This document shows, piece by piece, positions 1-13,699 of a stretch of DNA of 64,000 nucleotides. The notes beneath the pieces were generated by a model. It searched no databases. It was not told where the DNA came from and saw only the letters and a program-made list of their open reading frames with translations. The position numbers and the translations under genes are program-made. Positions within the stretch are counted from its first letter, which is position 1, and every line of letters begins with the position of its first letter. Source of the stretch: Symbiodinium natans (Eukaryota; Sar; Dinophyceae; Suessiales; Symbiodiniaceae); assembly GCA_905221605.1 (NCBI GenBank), contig CAJNDS010002549.1, positions 308,333-372,332 of the forward strand, read 5' to 3'.

Positions 1-1025
1 TCGGGAGGCCTCGACACCAGTTCCTCGGATGCTCTCTATTTGCATGGCATCAACCTGCATTGCAGGTTGGGAAGGAAAAGCGGTCGAAGAATATGCCGTC
101 CACTCAGTACTCAGTTCCTCGGCTTCGCATGGCTTTGCAAAGCCCGGCTTCGAGACACTCTCATGACTCTCATGCCGTCTGCTTCGGAGTTGAGCATTCA
201 GGGGCTCAGAAGCCCACATGAGCCCACGTTGAAGCCCAAATCTGCAGCTCACTGCATCCTGACAGCATCTTCGTTCCACATCCCCCTGTACTTGCACATT
301 GTTTCCGCGGGTGCTGTCGAGACCAGTTGCATCTCCACAGCAAGCCTTGCAACTCTCCAAACCACCAACGCTGCGGCAGACGAAACGCCCTCTCAAGGTC
401 CAGCGCCTTCGTGGCAGAGATCCGGCCATCGAGGCCCGCAGACCACAATGTTCATAATGTTCCACTGTTCCACAAATTCTCAGGATGTAGCGGTTGTTGT
501 GTTGTGATGTCGAGGCTATGGGGAAGTTAGGGACTGGGAGGCTTCAGCCAACCAAGATGCCAAAGATTCTCTTGGTGTAGAGGTTTTGGGGCCTTACAGG
601 GGTTCCACATTCACAAGGGTTCATCGTTTGGCCAAGCAGTCGGGCACAGCGAAGCCGTGGCTGCCACAGCAGCTGTCGCAACTGTTGTCCCTTGTCGTCC
701 GAAGGAAGCTCGGGGCATGTAATCTTGGGTCACCAGTGGCTGCAACCCTCTCCTCTTTGATTGAAGTTGCTTTGGTTGGGGGCGGGGGGGGGGGGGGGGG
801 GGGGGTTGTCTTTCTTAGTTCGGGGGGATGGTTCAGGACTTAAACTTAAACTTAATAAAGCAGGTGTGTTCTCACAGTCCCCGACATGTCACTTTCCGAG
901 AGCAGACATGTCCAGACCGATTTCTTCCCACCTTCCGATGTCAGTCTCAGACGAGATCACATAACAATAGCAATAGTTAGCAATAGTAACTAAACCACAT
1001 CATTCTGCAGCAACTGCGAGCCAAG
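1..1025. other. No supported gene; G-run at 777-805
   Basis: I see no recognisable coding exon here. Open frames on both strands are short, overlap one another and show no family signature. The notable element is a nearly pure G run at about 777-805, interrupted once by C, one of several such homopolymer tracts in the window. A small AT-richer stretch with repeated CAATAG words lies at about 965-990. Confidence 0.5.
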
Positions 1026-1332
1026 ATGCAGGTTGAAACCATCTTCCACAAAGCCGACGCTCAGCTTCTGAGGGCCTTGCAAAAGTTGCGCCACCCGATC
1101 CTGGCCAGCGCCCGGGAAAGCTGCGAAAGTCTGCGGGGTCTTGAAGGCATCAGATAGATGTCGGATGTGCTACAAGGTCCTGGATGAGAAGGGCGCCCTT
1201 CTTGACTCTGAGGACGCTGCAGCACACATGGCAAACGACATGAGCACCGAATGAGTGAGCGGCGCGGAAGTCAGTATGGAGGAGTTTGCTCGACTTCTAT
1301 TTGCCCGGCTCGAGGCTTGCAGCTCGTAGCCT
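1026..1332 (+). CDS. Possible coding exons with an EF-hand-like segment
   Basis: A short frame beginning with ATG at 1026 (to 1157) gives a 43-residue helical peptide. From 1168 another frame reads through a Glu/Asp/Ala-rich stretch into DMSTE, then an in-frame TGA at 1252, then EVSMEEFARLLF, which resembles the end of a calcium-binding EF-hand loop and its exiting helix. The TGA either means an unrecognised intron boundary or a decayed copy. I do not see a complete EF-hand loop, so calcium binding is only suggested. No neighbouring exon could be tied to it. Confidence 0.25.
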
Positions 1333-3929
1333 TGTGCTGCGGGAGCTGCAAACAGTTGATATGCCTGATTTACTTTGCACTCGTGCTTATGAGTCACATG
1401 TGCTCATCATGTCGCATCTCAGGCAGGCAGCGCGCGCCTGTCCTTCTGCATCGGGGCTGCTGATGGCTTGCGTGCGGCTCAGCCAGCTTTCTGCGAGCGC
1501 CGAGATTGAGGTGGGACAGGTGGGCCAGGTGGGCTATGGTGATACCTGCTGTTGTGGAGGCGAAATTCCGAAATGCTCCTACTGAGGGCTGAGCTGGTGC
1601 ATGGAGCTCCCTAATTACATAGTTTTCCTGCAAACACTGACAGCTGTGAAGCACAGCTTCCGAGAATGGTATGTCAAGAAGCCGGTCCCAAGGCCGCCAG
1701 AACTTCGCCGAGCACCCAAAGCACGTTGCGATGAGGAGGTGGCATCTTGCGTCTCTGCGATTTTTGACATCATCGCCTTCAGGTGACTTCACCTTATAAG
1801 GGGACGAGTTGGCGCGCACCCGCACGGTGTTCGCAAAGCGTTCGCGAATCGCATGGATCCTCGAGACAGATGCAGTCAAGTTGTAGTCTGCGAAGAGAAG
1901 CAGTGAAGCCTGTCTCGACATTGAGCTGGCTGTTGAGGAACCCGCACGTTGGGGGCACCAGGGTCTGTTGACGTTTGTATGGCCATGGATGGCGAAACCT
2001 CTACGACTCTACGACGTGCGCGCGTGCTTAGCTCTCCGAAGCATGTTTGAGACTCCCGCACGGCCTGGCATCCACGACCCTGTTGGTTTCCACAAGACCC
2101 GAGAAATGCCCCAGGAGATGTGAGCCGCCTTGAATCATCGTAGGCCCCACCTCGCGAGCTCCTCTCCTTGGGCCGGCTGACGCAGCTTGCCTGCAGTGAA
2201 GCTGCACAAGGAGTGCACAAGGTGGCGTTCATGCACATCCTTCTCCTGTTGAGGCTTTTTGGTTTCTCGTCCGGTTTTCCCTCTGCGGTGGGTTGTTTGG
2301 CATCATTTGGCATCCCCTTTCTGGAGTATGGTTTGAGCTCAGAGGCTTCTTGGGGTTGAAGGCTTTCAAGGCCGCAGAAACTCCGACTGGAAAGAGGCCC
2401 GAGAGGCGCCGAAACACCTTGATTAGCCCACTCCCCAACTCTTCAGGTCAGGATGCTAAATGGCCATCCTGCATGAGCAGATACTTGGTTAGACGCGTGT
2501 TTGTCCTGGTTGTTTCGTGTCTTTCCGCACGAAATCCACTGCTCTGCTCTGGTTTTTCTTGGGGTTGGAGGGCGTGGGGGAAGGGGGGGGTTGGTTACGT
2601 TTTGTGCCATTCACTCCGAGGCTCTGCTTTTCTTGGGTTCGGGCGGAGAGGGGGGGGGGCGCGGGGGGGGGCGGTGATTACGTCTTGTGCCACGCACTCC
2701 TGCCATTCACTCTGACCATCTTCCACAGCAATTATTGTTTGCGTCGGGCGCATGCTTCTTATGACCCAAAAGGTCGCAAAAGTCATCACTACACTCACCC
2801 AGCTCGCCAATCACACCTGAATGAAGATTAGGCAGTAACCCGCATGAACGTAGTGAAGCGAAGCGAATCATCAAATGCCCGTACATAATGGTGCAATATG
2901 GGGACGTTTGGCCGGTCACTTATTATTAACGGAATCTTGCGTGCCAATTGAGTATCGTTTTTACATGCATGATTCTTGTCTGTAAGATCCTGGCACTAAG
3001 AAGTGTGATGATTTTAACATGTACGCAACAGCCCTGTAAGTATGATAAACCATGTGGGTTTTGGTTATGTGCCGGTGGAAGCAGAGTTTTATATCATGAG
3101 TTCACGTGCAAAACAAGAAAACGAAGCGCACGAAGAAGAACTCGTAGGACAGAACAGCACCGAGCCTGACCAAGGTTGCCACACAGGCCGGGACATCCTT
3201 CAAAAAACCTCAGATCGGCTTTCGCAGTTGGGGTCTGCGTAGCTGGGCCCGTGAGCTCTCCACTCCACGAGCTGCACTTTGGGGCTGTTCTGCTGCAGGT
3301 TGGCCCGAGTAGTGCTTACGGAGCAAATCTATCGAGCGCAAGAAATAAGGCGGCGCTTGATGTTAGCCAATCGGCATGTGTTGGTTGATGTTAGGCTCTT
3401 CGTGGAAGATTTGCAGGAAGAATCCTGCAGGAAGAACCCCTGAACATGTCATTCAGGCGTGGTTCTCGCTACCATCGTGGTGATCCTGCCTGAAACCCTG
3501 GCGGACTTCAGGTGATCCACGCTCAGCTATGGGCTGTGGACTTGCATATTCGGCGGACCAGCGGTTGGTAGAAGAGCATTGCCCAAGACGTTTTGGGAGG
3601 GAACGTGGCCGTGGACAAGCCAGCGCAAGCACGCGCCTGCCTCTCAGAATGTCTCAGGTGCCACTGCAGTGGTCTGTTGAGTACCCATTTCTTCCCAGAA
3701 GGCGCTTAACAACTTCTAAGAATTCCAAGTGCTTCGTGCTTTTTCTCCTGCGGCATCTTGCGGCTGCTATTTCTCAGCGGTACCCAAATCCTGCTCTCCA
3801 AAAGCACGGGTGGGCCATGGCTCGTTTCGCCAGCGAGGCACATGGGATAATGGATCTAAGGGTTTCGGGTTGGGAAAATCCCATGCAGACTTGGCATGGC
3901 TTCCGTGTGTACCATGGTTGCAGGCAAAG
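1333..3929. other. No confidently supported gene
   Basis: Coding-like scraps exist, for example a + strand stretch near 1601-1700, but none carries a recognisable domain and splice joins cannot be fixed. G-rich runs occur at 2577-2590 and 2649-2673. I see no RNA gene or mobile element. Overlapping long frames at 3529-4212 are judged not to be a gene. Confidence 0.4.
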
Positions 3930-4007
3930 ATGTCCAGGAAGTCATGGGGCCTCACGCTTGCACTGGTTGCGGTTCTCAGCTTGGCGCCTGTCCAAGCGGG
4001 GCTGTGA
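3930..4007 (+). CDS. Possible first exon encoding a signal peptide
   Basis: The 25-codon frame starting at ATG 3930 has a textbook secretory signal layout: a short basic start (MSRKSW), a hydrophobic core (LTLALVAVLSL) and an Ala-x-Ala-like end (PVQA). It hits a stop at 4005. In a genome of short exons it is best read as a first exon whose continuation lies downstream, but I could not identify the next exon. It could equally be a chance hydrophobic frame. Confidence 0.3.
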   Translation: MSRKSWGLTLALVAVLSLAPVQAGL

Positions 4008-4619
4008 CCGTGTCTCCAGCCCTCTGTTGTTGTGCAAGCCTCGGCCACTGAGGGTCCTACATCCTTCATCGGGCCAAAAAACAACCAAGGCTTCGGGGTT
4101 GGGATCACATGCGATCACATGGCTTCGCTGCAGTGTCCTGGCCATAGCCTGGGCCAGGCAAGCGCACAACACCAGGAATCGAAGCGATTGGGAAGGACCC
4201 TGCGGAGCTTAAGCTGCATTGCCTGAACAATGATGGGTGATTCTCCTTAGTGACCTCACTGACTTTAACTTCAGTGCCCTAAGGGGGCCTACCGTGACGT
4301 GCCAACCGGGCAGCCTGTAGAGCCAGCAGAGAAGCCGAAGGCCAGCAGCATTTTTCGCATACATGATAAGGAGACGTAATGAAGGATTCACATGACATAT
4401 CGTGCCCCATTGAAGCTAAGCCAACCCACCCAACAATCGCCCTGCCACCAGTTCCCAAGCACTCGCTGCCAATGAGGCAGCGCAACGAGAGACTGGCAAG
4501 ACGCAAAGTTGGGAACTTTGCTAGGCGACTGACTCCAACACCGGTGCTGAGACCCTTATTTGAATTCTCACTTCGGAAATCCGCACCCTGTCCTTCAACT
4601 TTAAAGGATTTGGGTGACC

Positions 4620-4745
4620 GCCTGAAAGATGATCCCTCATCTTCCCCTTCCCTTCACCCAGAACCTCCTTTCATGACCCATCACCTTTCAGCCCCTTCCC
4701 TTCCACCCAGACACCATCTCTCATCTTTCAGCCCCCTGCTGATTC
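4620..4745 (+). repeat. Short CT-rich imperfect repeats
   Basis: A pyrimidine-rich stretch repeats the words CATCACCTTTCAGCCCC and CCTTCCCTTCACCCAG two to three times with variation. The repeat is too diverged for a clean unit length. There is no coding signal in it. Confidence 0.45.
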
Positions 4746-5311
4746 AGACAACATTCCGGTCACCCGCCTGAGCCTCTGTTCTGGCAACACTTCCTCCTTT
4801 GGTTGAAAGCTCTCCTCCTGCTGTCCTGTTCACTTCACGTCGCATGAGTTGCCCCACTTTGCCATGAAAATCTAGAGAGCGTTTTTACTGAAAATCTAAG
4901 TACCCCACATGGGTGGGAAAACATGCCGCAGAAAGACGGCAAGGCGCTAAGTGCATCCAAGTGTCATGTGGCTCCGCATCACAACGAACAAGGACAGATG
5001 CCGTCTGCCATGAACAAAACACGCATCTCCGGCGAAGGATTGTCTGACCTAGGGGCCTGGAGCCAACAGGTTCAGAAGAGGGCTTGGCATCGAATGACAG
5101 TGCAGCAACGCGCGAGTGCAGTAGCAGGCCGCCTCACATCAGAAATCTGACACGCAGCTGCCACGTCCAGTGCCCTCAGGCCACGTCGCATGTAAGTTGC
5201 GCGTGCTGGGCCATGCTGGGCCATGAGATGCAGAAACAATCCCAAGCTGGCAGAAGCAGAAGAGCAGTTGTGTTGTAATTGTTAGTCGTCGTCATCACGA
5301 GCCATCACTAC

Positions 5312-5312
<1 letters not shown>

Positions 5313-5349
<37 letters not shown>
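5313..5349. repeat. (CA)n microsatellite
   Basis: An uninterrupted CA dinucleotide run of about 18 units. It lies just upstream of a membrane-segment-like frame at 5373. Confidence 0.95.
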
Positions 5350-5350
<1 letters not shown>

Positions 5351-5372
5351 CTTGCCTGGCTAGGCAGCAGTC

Positions 5373-5520
5373 ATGGACATTGGTTGGACACTGGCATCCG
5401 TCGTGTTCTGGGCTGTCTTCATCCGTGCTATCGTCATCGAGGAGAGGTTTTCTTGCTCTACTTGTACAGTGTTCTGCTGGGGCTCAGCACTTTGCGCCTG
5501 CACTGTTCGCATGCAGGACC
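5373..5520 (+). CDS. Possible exon(s) of a membrane protein
   Basis: The frame from ATG 5373 encodes a strongly hydrophobic segment (GWTLASVVFWAVFIRAIVI), and a shifted frame after about 5447 encodes another (VFLLYLYSVLLGL). A splice between them would give two adjacent membrane helices. No family is recognised and neither splice boundary is secure. It may be part of a transporter or channel, or chance. Confidence 0.3.
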
Positions 5521-6079
5521 ATTATCTCCCATATCAGGAGATGCGGGCATCACTCATGATGGAAGGCGTAGGTGGGTCGCAAGTCCACGTGTTTCCGACG
5601 GTCTTCGCCTGAGCCAATGCCACGCGAGTCATTCATCTTCTGACTCGCAGACATAAATCCCAGCCAAGGACTGATCGCACCGATTGCCTGTGGTGCAGAT
5701 CGGTGGCTGCCTGTCGCCGTCGCCTGATCCAGCATCATCATGCTAGCGCGTGTTTTTATTAAGAGAGCGTTCAGGAGGATCCCGCTGTTGAGATTTTTTG
5801 AAGTTCGCAAGCAGCGGGATAGCAGGGTTTGTGTACAAATCTACTTTCCGGCCAGCAACGTCGGCTGGCCAGCGCATGAATGCCGGCAGGGCACTTGGGC
5901 TTTCCCATGTGAGACAATGCAGAGTAAATACTAGTTAACACATAGAAGCCAAGCCAGCCACGCACTGCATTTTTGCAGCTATAGATCTTGTATGCAGCGC
6001 CGAGCGCCGAGCAGCGCTCGAAAGCTGGCCATCGTTAGCCAGCACGAATTCAGTGCAGCCACCGTTCCATATGTCGTCG

Positions 6080-6300
6080 CAAGAGAGCTTGTGAGAGCTC
6101 AGTGGCGAGAGGCTGTCGGAGCAATGTTGCGGCTGTCCGCACAGTGCCCCGGAAAATCCCAAGCAGTACTGCAGAGAGCTGTCCACCATCTCGTTTGCCG
6201 TGCGTTTCGCTCGATTCGCGTTGGAACGCCTGGCCAAGCCGAGGATGGCGGAGACTTCGTCGGCGCCGCAGGGCTCGAAGATCCTTGACAGCAAGAGCCT
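6080..6300 (+). CDS. Unrecognised coding-like exon, strand uncertain
   Basis: A + strand frame ending at 6288 reads as a natural mixed helix (AQWREAVGAMLRLSAQ and onward). The opposite strand is also open over 5935-6646 with plausible peptides, so strand cannot be settled from sequence alone. I favour + because every recognised gene in the window is on +. No domain is recognised. Confidence 0.25.
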
Positions 6301-6754
6301 CAGGTAACGAGGTCCAAATGGATCCAATGGTTCTGTTGGGTTTCGCCAGGACCAGGCCCCAATGTCTAAAGCGCAGGGCCGAGTCTGTACAGAGTGTACA
6401 GATGTCGTTTTGTGCATGTCCGACCTTCGGCCGCACTTGCGACAGTCCTGTGGCAAAATCTGTTGGCCGCGTCTCGCATGACAGAGTGGTGGCGCCATGC
6501 CCAATCGCACATGCGCGTCGCAGACTACAGGCTGACGGAACCAAGCAGTCTCGGTTCAATGTAGATGCAAAGCTCGAGGGTCGAGGCGGTCCCGTCACTT
6601 CGCCCTCGCCCCTGTCGCAGTGACATGTCTGGGCCTTGGTCGCCATTTGTGCAGTCGTTCAGGCAGTGTCCGCAGCAGCCAGCTGGCTGCAAAGGGGTTT
6701 TCGGATAAGCTCCATACATGACAGTGACATGTGAGTCTGCCCAGGTGAGCGAAG

Positions 6755-6902
6755 ATGATTGCCAAAGCTGCATTGATCTGGTTCCTGTCTGCGACAGAAG
6801 GCCTGCTTATCACGTTCATCATGTGCGACTTGAGAGCTGCAGTCCTGCTAGGTTACGCAGTTGGCACCAAGTTCCTCCAGAAGAAGCGAGGCCGGGCTGC
6901 TA
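6755..6902 (+). CDS. Possible exon with membrane segments
   Basis: The frame from ATG 6755 gives two hydrophobic stretches (AALIWFLSATEGLLITFI and AAVLLGYAVG) followed by a basic tail (KKRGRAAR). This looks like a membrane-protein fragment. No family is assigned and continuation exons were not found. Confidence 0.3.
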
Positions 6903-7455
6903 GAAATAACTTGAAACCGCCACAATCAGACTGCTTTTCACCCACCTTGCAGGTCTTCCTGTCGAGCCCTTTGGCCACAGGCACGGGGCTCGTGCATCAT
7001 GAAAAGCACGGAGTCGTATGCGGAGGCAGTTCACAGACCGGCCAGCTGGCAGACCACAGCGTCGCACGAGATCATTCACAGGTTGTGCAACACAAGAACC
7101 CCAAAATTTGCCCTAGAACTTGTTTCCGCCCCGCCGGTCTGCCCACCCGCAGGTCTGTCCTTCAACCTCCTTGCCCGTGTGTTGCCATGCAGTGCAAAAA
7201 AACCCTTCAGGCACCAAAAGCCTTAAGCCCTAAGCCTCCCTCCTCCCCAAGGTCGGAGCAAACTACCAAGCCACTCTTCCAAGTGCTCGACCTCAAGATC
7301 CTCGGCAAAAGGTCTTGGGAAGTGTTTTCGGCTTGGGGCTGGGAGGGCGGCGGGCAGCTCCATACCATGCAACTCTTAGAGTCCCATAGTGTCCCGCTTT
7401 CCCTGGACTCGGCTCATACCTGAGCTTGAGATCTCCAAGGTGGTGGGGGGTGTTG

Positions 7456-7535
7456 TTTAGGGTTTAGGGTTTGCTTTCAGGTGTTGCCGGCAGCCTCCTC
7501 AGTCGCTTAAAACGGGTTTAGGGCTTAGGGTTCAG
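7456..7535 (+). repeat. Telomere-like TTTAGGG patches
   Basis: Two short patches: 7456-7472 reads TTTAGGGTTTAGGGTTT, and 7517-7535 has TTTAGGG followed by the variants CTTAGGG and TTCAG. They are interstitial and too short for a telomere. By analogy with patches at 14.37 and 47.3 kb they probably lie in an intron, but no flanking exons were resolved here. Confidence 0.8.
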
Positions 7536-7869
7536 ACCTCCCCGCAAGGAAGCCGACTGTGGTCGAAGGTGGCTTGGCTGAACGAGCCTGCGACGCGCGG
7601 TTTGGTATTTTTTCCAGGCCAAGTCGCCCTCAACAGTCATCCTTGCCATTCCTTGCTAGCCCTTGCTATTCCCGTCAACATGCAGATAATGTGTGCATTG
7701 GCTAGGCAAGCGATGGAGGCAACAAATTTAAAAGATGAAACGAGGAACATGAGAGACCTGGTGCCACACCGCCGAACCACCCACACTTGCCGAGGCCAGT
7801 GCCTGTGCCCTACAGGCCGGGCCACGGACTTTCCTGGAATGCAACAGGGTGCAGCCCCCCTTTGCACTT

Positions 7870-8121
7870 TGGCCAGGTCAGTTCTGGAACATTAAAGAGG
7901 GCTTGTGTTTCAAAAAGTACGGCCCAGTCCTCGTCATTGGTGCTGAACTACCGCCATGTCAATACTACCTTGACATTGATGCATTTTCAGGTGCCGGCAT
8001 CGGGTGCGAAGCATTCCCCCCGGAGTATCAAAAGCACATCTGCCAGGACGACTCTTGCACATCTGCTCGAACTAGCCTTCATGGACTGCTTATGTGTGTT
8101 AACTACGGTTCCAAATGGTAG
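7870..8121 (+). CDS. Unrecognised coding-like exon(s)
   Basis: The frame reads FWNIKEGLCFKKYGPVLVI, then a Cys-containing stretch, and after an apparent AG acceptor near 7991 GCEAFPPEYQKHICQDDSC. The composition is protein-like with several Cys, suggesting an extracellular or lumenal protein. Part of the open frame may be an intron. No family is recognised. Confidence 0.35.
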   Translation, partial: WPGQFWNIKEGLCFKKYGPVLVIGAELPPCQYYLDIDAFSGAGIGCEAFPPEYQKHICQDDSCTSARTSLHGLLMCVNYGSKW

Positions 8122-8469
8122 GAAAACACTGGCAGGATTCACAATGGGTTCACAGTGGAAAATTCCCATTTGAAGAGGGGAGCATGAGCCCGCCAGGATG
8201 GTTTGCAGTGCAGGGCAGAGAATGGCTCCAATGCCTCCTGTGTGGCCTGCGCGCACGCGACGGCCTTATCTTACAGTGTCTTACGGAGTCTTACCGTCTG
8301 TTCTGGAGCCAATCAGAAGTGGCAACAGGAAAGGAAGAGAGAGAAGCGCAGTGGCTTGACACGAATCTAGAATCTAGAACCAACCGAGGAATGCAGCAGC
8401 AGTCCGCTTCCTTGTCTCAAGGACACAGCGGGGGAAATGGCAAGGGCTGCTCCGGAACACAACTGCTTT

Positions 8470-9600
8470 GAGACGACTTAAAAAGCCGACGTGCGACGAA
8501 GGAGGCCAAATTGCAGGGGAAAGCGTGTGCCAGCATCCAGGCTTGGACATCTTATCTGGCAGAAAACGGACTACCAACCAGTATACAGTATACCACATGC
8601 AGAGCGCTCAGGCGAGTCTTCCGCTAAACGCGGGAGTCTTGGCCAGATACTGCTCTCCAGCACTTTTGCGCACTTTATGTGCTTGGCACGCACTCTTTCT
8701 GAACTCCCTGCTCGGAGGCATCTCGGACAGGAAGCTTTCTGAAGGCCTGGCATGCTGTGGCCCTTGCAGCGTTCTGAGATGTTCTGCGCCTCCTCCGATC
8801 AATGTACCCATGTATGGATGGCCGTTCTGACAAGTCAAGCTATGTGTGGCAGTGCCATCCGACAGCACACTGACAGACCCCTCCGCTAAGTTGGCAGACT
8901 AGCTCCAGCTTTCGCAAGCATGAACCATTAGCAGATGCAGTAGGGCTTCCGGCGCCATGGAGCCCGACCAATCCGCTCCTTCGGGGGCTCTGGCAAAAAG
9001 CGACCCTTCTGAGTTGTAAAGTTTGGAAGGATGACTGCTTGGCACGGTAGACGTGCCCGTGCTTTGTGCCGGCCCAAGGCAAGATCGAAAAGCCAAAGAA
9101 GGCAGACTTTCGACAGCGTGCTCATTGCAACCCCCTATGCGATGCTCGGTTTTCAGAGAAAGACTTTGTTAACGTTTGAATGAACTTTGGACAAGATCAA
9201 CTTGCCACCTTGGCTCAAACATCCCACAGCTCCTGTGCCCCATGCTGCCTAGATTCCGTGTTCGAATGTCTTCGAACATAATCCAACGAAGGATTGGGGA
9301 GATAACTATCCAGTGCCGCACTTAGAGGAATGCCGTGAGAAGCAGGGCCATCTGAACTTCATGGAAAAGTGTTGCCGGGTGAGGATACTTGAGGGCGAGT
9401 CGACTGAGTGGACAAGCAGCATCATGTAAAGGTTTGTTATCTCACCAAAGGCGGCACGGGGTGTGCCGCTGGGTTCAGCTTGCAGTCCAAGCCTGTCCGT
9501 GAAGCATCGAGATGCTATAGGACTAAGTGCTGCAACCATCGCTTTTCTTTTTGAGGTGCTCGCCCCCTGCCATATTGCACGGTCCGATTCTGGCGCTAAG
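8470..9600. other. No confidently supported gene
   Basis: Frames at 8468-8830 and 8840-9125 are open on both strands without recognisable domains. This stretch probably holds introns and an intergenic region before the methyltransferase gene. The N-terminal exon(s) of that gene may be in here but were not found. Confidence 0.35.
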
Positions 9601-11682
<2,082 letters not shown>

Positions 11683-12320
11683 GTGACGGCGGATAGATTG
11701 TGGATGGGAGACAAAAACGTGCTTTTCACACGTCGCCATCTACTTCCTCGCACTGCTGACACATTGGGCGTTGAGCAGCTGCCGCATGATTGATCTGATT
11801 GCGCCAAGCTGTCTCCATGCCGGTTGCCCGCAGGCCTCCAACGAAGAGGCTCGAGCTACGGCCATGCGAGGTTTGCGAAACATCCCAATCTTTGCTTCAT
11901 ATCCTCCGAGCCATGGCCAAGCTTGCAAACTCAGCCCACGCTCTGAGATTTCTGGGTGCAGTGCTGCCTGTGACCTGTGCCCTTCGCGGCTCAGTACACC
12001 AGAATTCTGGAAGCTCACCGGAAGGTGGGTCTCTTTGCACCCACTTGGCTTAGTTGCGCAGAGACGTCAACAGCCCCAGAACCCTTAAACGATGCCCGGA
12101 ACAGATTTGCAGGATTGATTGCTGGAACCTGCTTTAAGACCTGTGAGTCACGGATGTGGGTGGGGCTTGGTGGAATGCTAGAGAAAAGTGAAATTAGGCA
12201 GACTTAGCACTCAGAGTGACCCTTGGCTTATATGGGCTCTATAATATTGGTACTATGCAAACGATCAGTGTCTGAGCAAGAGTAGCAAACATCAGCCGCA
12301 GCCACGGACCTGCAGGTGAT
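11683..12320. other. Region between genes with coding-like scraps
   Basis: A + strand frame near 11840-11980 (LLHILRAMAKLANSAHALRF) and one near 11990-12060 look peptide-like, but no domain is recognised and no join could be fixed. The rest carries nothing I can name. Confidence 0.35.
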
Positions 12321-12840
12321 GTGCAGGGTTTGTCTCACAAGCGCCTGGTGACCGTCATTTATCCGGCAATGGCTGTCGCTGCCCTTTTGTTCCTCGCTTT
12401 GATTACTACTGCCTTGCGAAGCTCTGAAGAGCAGACGGGGGCTCGGAAGACAGGGCGAACGTCGTTGAAGGAAACCCGGCGAATCATGAGTTGCTACAGT
12501 ATGGACCCGTCGCTGCGCTTCTGAATTGCACTGAACGCCTGACATCTGACAGGACAACAAGCTGATGCAACGGGCGGGCGCATCTGATGCCGTTCAGGAG
12601 CTCCATCCGGAAACCACTTTCATTGATGATTTCCAGGTTGCCCGCGCCTCATCCAAGGTTCGCCATCAAGAAATTAGGGTTGAGGAAGAGCGCATACCTG
12701 GCATACCTGGGCTCGAATCTTCTGAGGCCTTCACCTGGAAGCGGATGGGCGCCTTCACCTTCGCAATCTTCCTGGGATTGGCGGTGGCACTCTTTGCGGA
12801 CACCCATCTCTTCGCCATCAAGAGGAGCCTGGTCTTCTGA
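12321..12840 (+). CDS. Unrecognised membrane-protein exons
   Basis: Two frames each contain one strong membrane helix. At 12321-12524 it is PAMAVAALLFLALITTAL, followed by a charged Arg/Lys/Glu tail. At 12565-12840 a long charged region (EEERIPGIPGLESSEAF) precedes MGAFTFAIFLGLAVALFA and ends at a TGA. They may be exons of one small membrane protein or the N-terminal region of the downstream SLC13-like permease. A (CT)n tract follows the stop directly. Confidence 0.4.
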
Positions 12841-12845
12841 GAATC

Positions 12846-12846
12846 A

Positions 12847-12887
<41 letters not shown>

Positions 12888-12893
12888 TACTTC
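12846..12893. repeat. (CT)n microsatellite
   Basis: A run of CT dinucleotides interrupted by several TTT triplets, immediately 3' of the stop codon at 12838. Confidence 0.9.
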
Positions 12894-13699
12894 CCGGTGC
12901 AAGGCAGGTACCATCAGATACCATTAGGAGGGACACTTTGCACAGCTGATCCGAGTGTGAGAGTCGAAGAGTTTAACTCCCCGAGCCTTGCCTACCGCCT
13001 GAAACTGAGAGACCTCCACCCGACGTATCAACCAAGGAACGTCTCAGGCCTTGCATCAGCGGAGGCTTGCCGAACCGTGTGCCGGGCAAGCCCACAAGGG
13101 AGACTTTGCAGAGCTTATAAGCTTTGTAAGTTGTTTGGGTTGTTCATGTACCAGCTGCGAGGTTCGGCTGAAGTCTGGTCTAAAGCTTAGTCTTGCGGAC
13201 TCGGGGGTTCGGGTCCGGCCCTTGCGGTGATGGGTTCGCCGCTACTGACACAAGGGTAAGATTTGATGTGACGCGGAGGGGCCTTTAGCAGCCTCTATAG
13301 CAGCCTCTGGCAGCGTGGGCTTGGACATGCCGAGCTTCCGAGGCTGTGTGATGACGCCCACCTCAGCTTTCAGAAGAAGTTTTGCACCACCACGGGGGAG
13401 AGATGCTCCAACTCCGCAAATGGGTCACAACCAATGAGCCGAGCGGGGGCACAGCACATGACCTGATAAGTCAAGGCTCCAGCACCTCACAGACTGGGAG
13501 CGCGACAGAGTTCGCTCTGCCCCTGGATCTTGTGAAAACGTTCACATCATGTGCGTCCTGTGGGATTGGTGTGGAGCGTACTGTCTGTAAGGCCAGTTGC
13601 TCTTTCAGTGAAATTCCAGAGGCAGGCACCATTTGTTGCGCATGTTGCTGACAAAGCCCATCAAAGACATTCCAGTATCCAAGTGGTCAGGCATGGAAG

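Noticed and set aside
1394-1921. 175-codon minus-strand ORF
   Set aside because: No domain, and the minus strand carries no supported gene anywhere in the window. The frame is compatible with chance.
3529-4212. 227-codon + ORF
   Set aside because: Composition is irregular (Arg/Trp/His-rich), there is no domain, and an overlapping frame gives a better signal-peptide exon at 3930.
13195-13250. tRNA-like GGGTTCGGGTCC stretch
   Set aside because: I could not pair an acceptor stem or find the conserved D-arm and anticodon context.
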